From Chloroflexota bacterium (GTDB lineage Bacteria; Chloroflexota; Chloroflexia; JAMDCE01), in NCBI GenBank assembly GCA_023489135.1, contig JAMDCE010000589.1, positions 1 through 8,996 of the forward strand: a stretch of DNA of 8,996 nucleotides. The letters are read 5' to 3'. The position numbers and the translations under genes were made by a program. The notes beneath the pieces are model-generated. The model was not told the origin of the DNA, searched no databases, and saw nothing but the letters and a program-made list of their open reading frames with translations. Of the stretch, positions 4,720 to 8,996 are shown in pieces (position 1 is the first letter of the stretch; each line of letters starts with the position of its first letter).

Positions 4720-5895
4720 TTAGAATCCAACTCTAATGAGGGTGCGACCGAGGCGATCGGTGGGATAGCTGATCTTCTCCTGGACGAGACCAGCGTAAAA
4801 CCACATCTCGCGCTCTTTTTCCAGCATCTTTAGATAGCCGACTACCGTGACTTCCTGGCCCGGCGCAAGGTCCTTCCCGAAGCCCCAGCGGAAAGGGAAA
4901 CGGCGGGCCCCGCCACTATTGCCTTCCCAATCCACGCCTACGCGCCAGAGGCCGGCTTTGTCGCTATACTCCCCGTTGGAGACGGAGCTGAAAATATCGT
5001 TGGTGGTATACGTGTAGCCCGGGTCGGGGCCCTGAGTCCGTAAGGTCACCGGGCCAATATTCTTGACCTTCACCGTGATTTTCAGAGTCTCGCCGTTCAT
5101 CAGGCGAGTGGGCGTGAAATCGATGGATGTGATCGCGGCCTGGGGATTGCCGCTATCCACGACCTTGACTGTCCCTCTGTCCGAGGTCCGGTTGCCTGCA
5201 TCGTCGGTGGCCTGGACGGTGTAAGTGTAAACGCCGTTGGGCAGCAAGCGCTGGGTAGAGTCTTTGCCCGCGAAAGTGATCTCGTACTCGCCCGGGTCTT
5301 TCTGTTCGCCGCTTTGAAGGGAGTACCGCGAGTTGCCGCTGTCGGTGATGAAGACCTCGACGCTGGCTTTCTTTGTCAAACCATAAGTGATCTGGGATAT
5401 GTCGTCGATGGCGTCGTAGTTGGGTGAGATCGTCTCTGGAAAAGCCGCCAAATGGGTTATCCGAGGAGGCGTCGTATCTGCGTCGACGATATCTATCTTG
5501 CCTTTTTCCTCGGCGATCTTCTGAGAGCCGTCAATGGCTTGAAGTGTATAGGTGTAAGTGCCGCTTGCGAGAACTCTCCGGTCAAGTCCATCTTTACCGT
5601 CGGCCTCGACCGTTCCGTTGAAGCGGAAGACGTGGGAACCGGGCCCTCGTGTCTGCTTATCTCGCAGAATATACTGCCTGGCCGCCGAATCTTCCAGGAA
5701 GATGGACACGGTCGCTTCGCGCGACAGGTCGTAGGAAAGGTTAACGCTTCCTCCGCTGCCATCGGCCTGCAGTCGATTCGGTGACAGATCAACTTTGGAG
5801 AGAAGAGGCGTCTCGGCACACCCGCCAAGCGCCGGGCCGGATACGGAGACGAGGAAAGACAGGAGAAGAACCGCTGTAAGAGAAACCTTCTTGAT
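4720..5895 (-). CDS. Lipoprotein with two FlgD-type Ig domains, ATC start
   Basis: A 391-residue surface lipoprotein of unknown specific role. Residues 1-25 are a lipoprotein signal (MKK, hydrophobic run, LGG before Cys26, the lipidated residue). Two tandem FlgD-like Ig domains follow, about 31-137 and 145-248; each starts with a 'SPN' strand and ends with 'LASGTYTYTLQAIDG' or 'LPNGVYTYTVQATDDAGN'. The C-terminal part (252-391) is a beta-rich domain with 'ITVKVKNIGPVTLRT', resembling CARDB-type adhesion folds. The frame is open up to a stop at 5914-5916, and between there and 5709 it contains no ATG, GTG or TTG. Starting at the GTG at 5709 would delete the signal peptide and half of the first domain. 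An ATC at 5895 is preceded by AAGAGG at good spacing and gives a textbook MKK lipoprotein signal, so I take ATC as the start; a base error for ATG is the alternative. Such proteins usually act as structural or binding modules at the cell surface. Confidence 0.82.
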   Translation of the reverse strand: MKKVSLTAVLLLSFLVSVSGPALGGCAETPLLSKVDLSPNRLQADGSGGSVNLSYDLSREATVSIFLEDSAARQYILRDKQTRGPGSHVFRFNGTVEADGKDGLDRRVLASGTYTYTLQAIDGSQKIAEEKGKIDIVDADTTPPRITHLAAFPETISPNYDAIDDISQITYGLTKKASVEVFITDSGNSRYSLQSGEQKDPGEYEITFAGKDSTQRLLPNGVYTYTVQATDDAGNRTSDRGTVKVVDSGNPQAAITSIDFTPTRLMNGETLKITVKVKNIGPVTLRTQGPDPGYTYTTNDIFSSVSNGEYSDKAGLWRVGVDWEGNSGGARRFPFRWGFGKDLAPGQEVTVVGYLKMLEKEREMWFYAGLVQEKISYPTDRLGRTLIRVGF

Positions 5896-5901
5896 GCTGC
5901 A

Positions 5902-5907
5902 CCTCTT
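5902..5907 (-). promoter_or_regulatory. Ribosome-binding site supporting an ATC start
   Basis: AAGAGG on the minus strand ends 6 nt before the ATC codon at 5895-5893. It is the only Shine-Dalgarno-like sequence suitably placed for the lipoprotein frame. A GTG overlapping the site (in GAGGTG) is in a different frame that ends at 5789 and encodes nothing recognisable. Confidence 0.6.
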
Positions 5908-6068
5908 GAAACATCAAAACCGGGCAGACGCCGAGACCTGTGCTTACCTGTCGTACTTTTAGAGGTAGATGTATGGGTCTGCCAATCGGGACGGTCCTGT
6001 GGAGGCTATGGTAGCACAGGGGTGACTCTGGGGCAAGGTAAGAACGAAGCGGCCTTTCTGAATGTCTG

Positions 6069-6091
6069 GCTGACGGCTCACCGCTGACGGC
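6069..6091. repeat. Short direct repeat GCTGACGGC downstream of the membrane gene
   Basis: GCTGACGGC occurs at 6069-6077 and again at 6083-6091, a 14-nt period. Closely similar words (GCTGACCGC, GCTGACTGC on one strand or the other) occur in the inverted repeat at 7212-7337 on the other side of the same gene, suggesting one family of intergenic repeat. Confidence 0.5.
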
Positions 6092-6094
6092 CGA

Positions 6095-6110
6095 AACCTT
6101 CCCCAAGGTT
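6095..6110. terminator. Weak hairpin abutting the stop codon of the membrane gene
   Basis: AACCTT (6095-6100) and AAGGTT (6105-6110) form a 6-bp stem with a 4-nt loop, directly after the TAG of the membrane protein gene on the minus strand. No T run follows, so it is at best a weak terminator. Confidence 0.25.
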
Positions 6111-7124
6111 CTAGGAAGAGACCTGCTGCAATTCGTTATCGGCGGCCACCTGCGCGGCCTTGCCGGAAAAGCGCCGGCCGAAGAGGGAAAGGGTAATTAT
6201 TCCCAGGGTGACGCCGAACCACAAGGTGCAGAACCGGATTAGAAGAGTGGCGGCCACGGCGCTGTCCCGAGTCATTAGCGGCGATTGGACGAGCAGGAGG
6301 AGCATTCCGGTCACGCCAACCTCGGCCACGCCCAATCCCCCAGGTAACATCGACGTGGAACCGATCAGCGTTGAGGCGGCGAGGATAAAAGAAGCTTGAA
6401 TCAGCAGTAACCAGGTGTTCTCAAATCCAAGGCCTGTGAGGACCAGGTAAAAGGCCAGGCATTCGCCTCCCCAGGATACGAAACCGATGGCCACCGCCAG
6501 ACCCAGATTCCGCGGTTTTAGAAGCTCGTGGGAGCTTTCGTAGAAGGTCAGAAGGTTATGGACGCGCTTTGCCAGTAAAGGAAGCCTTTCCGCTCCGGCG
6601 ATGATCCGAAGAGCCAGGGTCCGATACTGGGCGATGGCAACCACGGCCAAGGCGAGGACCAGAACGAAGAGCAGGATCTGCCAGCCATATTGGTACAGCG
6701 CCAGCCCACCAGAGGCGAGACATATCATGGCCACGCCGTCGGTCAGACGCTCGGCCACCACTATGGGAGCTGAGGCGCTGATGGGGGTTCCCGCCACTTG
6801 TCTGAGCAGATAGGATTTGAGCAATTCTCCGACCTTGCCCGGAGTCATGGCCATAGTCATGCCGCTCAAGAAGATGGCGAGGCTATCGCCCTTACTCACA
6901 TCTCTAGCGCCGATGAGGCGGACGTACCAGTGCCATTTGACGAACCGCAGACCGTAGTTGAAAAGGGTCAGCCCTAGAATGGGAATGAGGTAGAGCCATT
7001 TGAAGTGGCCTAATACCGCCATCATCTTGGGGAGGTCAGAGAAAACGGACAAAGCCAGGACGACTACGACCCCAAAAACCAGGGAGATAACCAGTTTGCC
7101 CCGAAGTTTGTCCACGAGGGACAA
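6111..7124 (-). CDS. Lysylphosphatidylglycerol synthase TM-domain family membrane protein
   Basis: A 337-residue integral membrane protein of the LPG_synthase_TM (UPF0104/AglD-like) family, the flippase-like half of MprF. Its first membrane segment spans about residues 11-28, another about 44-58, and further hydrophobic segments continue to about 320, some seven to eight in total. Family motifs are present: R60-x3-W64, P95-G-K-V-G-E100-L-L-K, E125-R-L-x-D129 and P261-G-G-L-G-x-x-E268. It lacks the C-terminal aminoacyl-transferase domain of true MprF, so lysyl transfer is not expected. Members of this kind are thought to move or process lipids or lipid-linked sugars; the substrate here is unknown. 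The start is a TTG chosen because AGGAGGAG lies 6 nt upstream; the in-frame TTG at 7184 lacks such a site and a GTG at 7112 is too far from it. It is separated from both neighbours by about 215 bp and is probably transcribed alone. Confidence 0.9.
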   Translation of the reverse strand: MSLVDKLRGKLVISLVFGVVVVLALSVFSDLPKMMAVLGHFKWLYLIPILGLTLFNYGLRFVKWHWYVRLIGARDVSKGDSLAIFLSGMTMAMTPGKVGELLKSYLLRQVAGTPISASAPIVVAERLTDGVAMICLASGGLALYQYGWQILLFVLVLALAVVAIAQYRTLALRIIAGAERLPLLAKRVHNLLTFYESSHELLKPRNLGLAVAIGFVSWGGECLAFYLVLTGLGFENTWLLLIQASFILAASTLIGSTSMLPGGLGVAEVGVTGMLLLLVQSPLMTRDSAVAATLLIRFCTLWFGVTLGIITLSLFGRRFSGKAAQVAADNELQQVSS

Positions 7125-7130
7125 AGCGCA

Positions 7131-7138
7131 CTCCTCCT
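7131..7138 (-). promoter_or_regulatory. Strong ribosome-binding site that sets a TTG start
   Basis: AGGAGGAG on the minus strand is a near-perfect Shine-Dalgarno sequence ending 6 nt before the TTG at 7124. No ATG lies in frame nearby, so this fixes the start of the membrane protein. Confidence 0.75.
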
Positions 7139-7155
7139 GGGTCGATTTGGGGCCT

Positions 7156-7184
7156 AGTCTAGCAGAAGGATCTTCCCGGCGCAA
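7156..7184 (-). promoter_or_regulatory. Probable promoter of the membrane protein gene
   Basis: On the minus strand TTGCGC (7184-7179) and TAGACT (7161-7156) are 17 bp apart, each matching four of six consensus bases. A start near 7149 would give a short leader of about 25 nt containing the ribosome-binding site. Confidence 0.45.
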
Positions 7185-7211
7185 ATCTCGTTTGAGCGGA
7201 GAGGATCAGGA

Positions 7212-7337
7212 GTTAGGGGTCGGGGGGTAAGGGGCAAGGAGCGGTCAGCGGTCGGCGATCAGAGCACAACTGGAGACGTGCAAGCTGATAGCTGAGGGCT
7301 GACTGCCTCCATAACCCCTAACCTCTACACCCCGAAC
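7212..7337. repeat. Imperfect inverted repeat, about 50-bp arms
   Basis: The arm 7212-7262 is an imperfect reverse complement of 7285-7337, around a 22-bp centre. GTTAGGGGT (7212-7220) exactly matches the complement of ACCCCTAAC (7314-7322), and the inner ends share CTGAT-GC-GA--GCTGAC-GC. It fills most of the gap between the membrane protein and the SIMPL gene, ending 2 bp from the latter's stop codon. It contains no transposase and resembles a non-coding intergenic repeat. Confidence 0.6.
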
Positions 7338-7339
7338 GC

Positions 7340-8128
7340 CTATTGAATAGCGTAACTCACCTGCACGTCGACGCGCACTTCCAGTTGTCCGGTCTGCACC
7401 GGCGGTGGACCACCTGCGCCCTGAGGAGCCGCGGATACGTCATTTACACGGTAGAGTGGACCGACAGGAGTGGTGGCATAGTCAGTAATGGATACCGCCG
7501 ACCCCAACGTCACTCCCGCCGATTTGGCCAGTTGCTCGGCCTTGGACCGCGCGTCTTTTACGGCTTTGTCTCGCGCTTCGGCCTGTAAAGAAGCGGGATC
7601 ATCAACACTGAAAGAAATGCCAAAGACCTGGTTGGCACCGAGCTTGACCACTTCGTCGATAATCGAGCCGCTCTTATCCACAGGCTTGACTTTGACCAGC
7701 ACCACATTAGTCACGCGGAAGCCGGTCTGAACCTCTTGCTTCCCGTCGTATTCCGAAACCGGGCTGACGTCGAAACTGGTGGTTTGGATATCTTCCTCTT
7801 TTATCCCCATTTCCTTAAGCTTCGAGATCACGCTGTTCATCGCCGAAGCGTTATCTTGCTCGGCCTTGTTCAGGCTGGGATCAGTAGTCTCCACGCCAAT
7901 CTGGAGTTGGGCCAGGTCGGGCTTGACCAGAACCACTCCTTCACCCGAAACCGATATCGTGTTGCCTCCGGCCTGAGCGTTTTGAGCCGCCTGGGCGAGC
8001 CCAGTGCTTGTAAGACCGGCCACACTCTGCCCACCGCGGGTTGGTGCTAGAAACAGCAACGCAAGAGCCGAGGCGACCAGAACCGCCGCAATGAAGATAC
8101 CTGTTGCTGCCAGGATTATCCTAGACAT
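7340..8128 (-). CDS. SIMPL-domain (DUF541) membrane-anchored protein
   Basis: A 262-residue protein with an N-terminal hydrophobic segment (about 4-28) acting as signal or anchor, a short Gln/Ala/Gly linker, and one SIMPL domain (DUF541, BP26/OMP28-like) from about 57 to 260. Family signs are the opening ISVSGEGVVLVKPDLAQL, the central KLKEMGIKEEDIQTTSFDVSP, and the helical AEARDKAVKDARSKAEQLAKSAGV near the end. SIMPL proteins are exported and form oligomeric structures; their biochemical role is poorly defined, with links to oxidative and envelope stress. The ATG at 8128 is preceded by AAGGAGG with an 8-nt gap. The upstream anti-sigma factor ends 39 bp before it, so the two are probably co-transcribed, which would fit an envelope-stress function. 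Confidence 0.9.
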   Translation of the reverse strand: MSRIILAATGIFIAAVLVASALALLFLAPTRGGQSVAGLTSTGLAQAAQNAQAGGNTISVSGEGVVLVKPDLAQLQIGVETTDPSLNKAEQDNASAMNSVISKLKEMGIKEEDIQTTSFDVSPVSEYDGKQEVQTGFRVTNVVLVKVKPVDKSGSIIDEVVKLGANQVFGISFSVDDPASLQAEARDKAVKDARSKAEQLAKSAGVTLGSAVSITDYATTPVGPLYRVNDVSAAPQGAGGPPPVQTGQLEVRVDVQVSYAIQ

Positions 8129-8167
8129 TTCAGTTGCCTCCTTGTGAATAGATCACCACTTCACGGT

Positions 8168-8996
8168 TCAGCGTCTCGCCCTGGCCAGTAGCGTTCCGCC
8201 GACAAGCAAAACAGTGAGCGCCAACAGACCCAGTTCGACCAGACGGATGGGAGAAAGGCCCTCTCCCCCTACCTCCGGATTCTCTTGCGGAGACTGTCCT
8301 GGCTCACCGGCTTCACTGGGTGCAGGCTGGAGCCCCGGGCTTTTTTCGGCGTTAGTCATATCCGTGGATCCGCCGGGCTGGCCCGGTGCCGCCGTTACCG
8401 CTGTACTGGACTCCACCCCTGCGCCAAGAACGGAGTGATCCTCGGAAGCGGGAGGTGATGTGCCGAGCGATGGCGCCCCCGCCGCGACTGGCCCCGCCGT
8501 GGGGGTCGCTTCGACGGGCACTTTCGACTCAGTTGGAGCCGCTCCGCGACCCTCCGGTGCAGCCGCGTTAACTGTCACCTCGGCCGAAGGCGAGCCCGCT
8601 GCATTTTGTGGAAGTGGAGCCCCCGGTTCGCCAGCGGAGGCTTCCGGGGTCCCGGCGGGTGGCGCGATCACCAGTCCGGGCGACGTCGTCCCCACTGCTT
8701 GGGCTTGACCAGCGGTAGCCTGGCGCAAGGTCGACTTAGCCTCCTCTGGCGCGGCAGCGAAACGAGCGCCCGAGAGAACCTGCTGCGATAGAACGTCTCC
8801 AGCTACCAGAAGGACCAGCAAGATCGCCGCGAGAGCAGTGGCGCCGCGAAGATAGGGGAGCCATTTGCCACTCGCCTTTACTGGCGCTGGCTGAATGGCA
8901 AAGGAGCGTGGCACCGGAACAACTGGCAGTGTTCGCAGAATCGCCACCGTCCCTCTTAGCAGTTCCACCTCGTGCTGGCAGGCTTCGCATTGCTCC
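8168..8996 (-). CDS. Anti-sigma factor with zinc-finger end, partial (5' end off window)
   Basis: The visible 275 codons are the C-terminal part of a membrane anti-sigma factor; the frame stays open to the right edge, so the true start lies outside. The first residues, EQCEACQHEVELLRGTVAI, carry the C-x2-C of a zf-HC2 zinc finger, and LPVVPVPRSF follows, as is usual just before the membrane segment in this family. A membrane helix lies in ATALAAILLVLLVAGDVL (about residues 50-67 of the visible part). Then comes a long Pro/Ala/Gly/Glu-rich extracytoplasmic region of about 150 residues, and a second helix LGLLALTVLLVGGTLL before the terminal RARR. The family holds an ECF sigma factor inactive at the membrane; the cognate sigma gene is expected just upstream, outside the window. 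The internal GTG at 8968 is not the real start because it would cut off the zinc finger. Confidence 0.82.
   Translation of the reverse strand, partial: EQCEACQHEVELLRGTVAILRTLPVVPVPRSFAIQPAPVKASGKWLPYLRGATALAAILLVLLVAGDVLSQQVLSGARFAAAPEEAKSTLRQATAGQAQAVGTTSPGLVIAPPAGTPEASAGEPGAPLPQNAAGSPSAEVTVNAAAPEGRGAAPTESKVPVEATPTAGPVAAGAPSLGTSPPASEDHSVLGAGVESSTAVTAAPGQPGGSTDMTNAEKSPGLQPAPSEAGEPGQSPQENPEVGGEGLSPIRLVELGLLALTVLLVGGTLLARARR

Noticed and set aside
5709..5709. GTG at 5709 as start of the lipoprotein gene
   Set aside because: It would remove the lipoprotein signal and the first strands of an otherwise complete Ig domain that are encoded in frame upstream.
5789..6106. Minus-strand 105-codon frame overlapping the lipoprotein start
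   Set aside because: It runs out of frame through the signal-peptide region and has no recognisable features; the lipoprotein frame explains the sequence better.
7201..7337. CRISPR-like or tandem repeat array
   Set aside because: The repeated words are imperfect and arranged as one inverted repeat, without regular spacers or identical direct repeats.

Overview
This window looks like a stretch of bacterial chromosome of moderately high GC. All seven protein genes are encoded on the minus strand. The best lineage guess, by inference, is a Chloroflexota-like (or similar Gram-positive-type) environmental bacterium. The reasons are L,D-transpeptidases carrying 'YF.ETGH..FG.PISEE..QYFE..RFEYHPE' repeats, a doubled-CXXCH multiheme cytochrome, an FlgD-Ig-type lipoprotein, and an anti-sigma factor of the 'C..C..E...LR.....LP.VPVPRSF' type. 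No rRNA, tRNA, CRISPR array, transposase or phage gene was seen.

Layout in minus-strand reading order, right to left: (a) the C-terminal part of a membrane anti-sigma factor, cut by the right edge, followed 39 bp later by a SIMPL-domain (DUF541) secreted/anchored protein, probably one operon; (b) an intergenic imperfect inverted repeat; (c) a TTG-started integral membrane protein of the lysylphosphatidylglycerol synthase TM (flippase-like) family with its own plausible promoter; (d) a lipoprotein with two FlgD-type Ig domains and a C-terminal beta-rich domain, whose only sensible start codon is ATC; (e) a gene-poor stretch of about 400 bp with several inverted repeats; (f) two adjacent paralogous YkuD L,D-transpeptidases, each with a signal peptide, two ~70-residue repeats and an intact SHGC active site, separated by 540 bp holding a perfect 46-bp palindrome, a bulged hairpin and a possible 33-codon ORF; (g) a secreted seven-haem cytochrome c with a near-consensus promoter and a ~140-nt structured leader, closed by a bidirectional hairpin terminator at the left end.

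Most of the genes concern the cell envelope: peptidoglycan cross-linking, surface lipoprotein, membrane lipid or polymer handling, envelope-stress-type sigma control and extracytoplasmic electron transfer. The long intergenic gaps and individual promoters suggest mostly separate transcription units rather than one operon. No obvious new multi-gene system was found. The points most worth a second look are the ATC start, the 46-bp palindrome, the twin transpeptidases with their repeat domain, the cytochrome leader RNA and the inverted repeat upstream of the second transpeptidase promoter.
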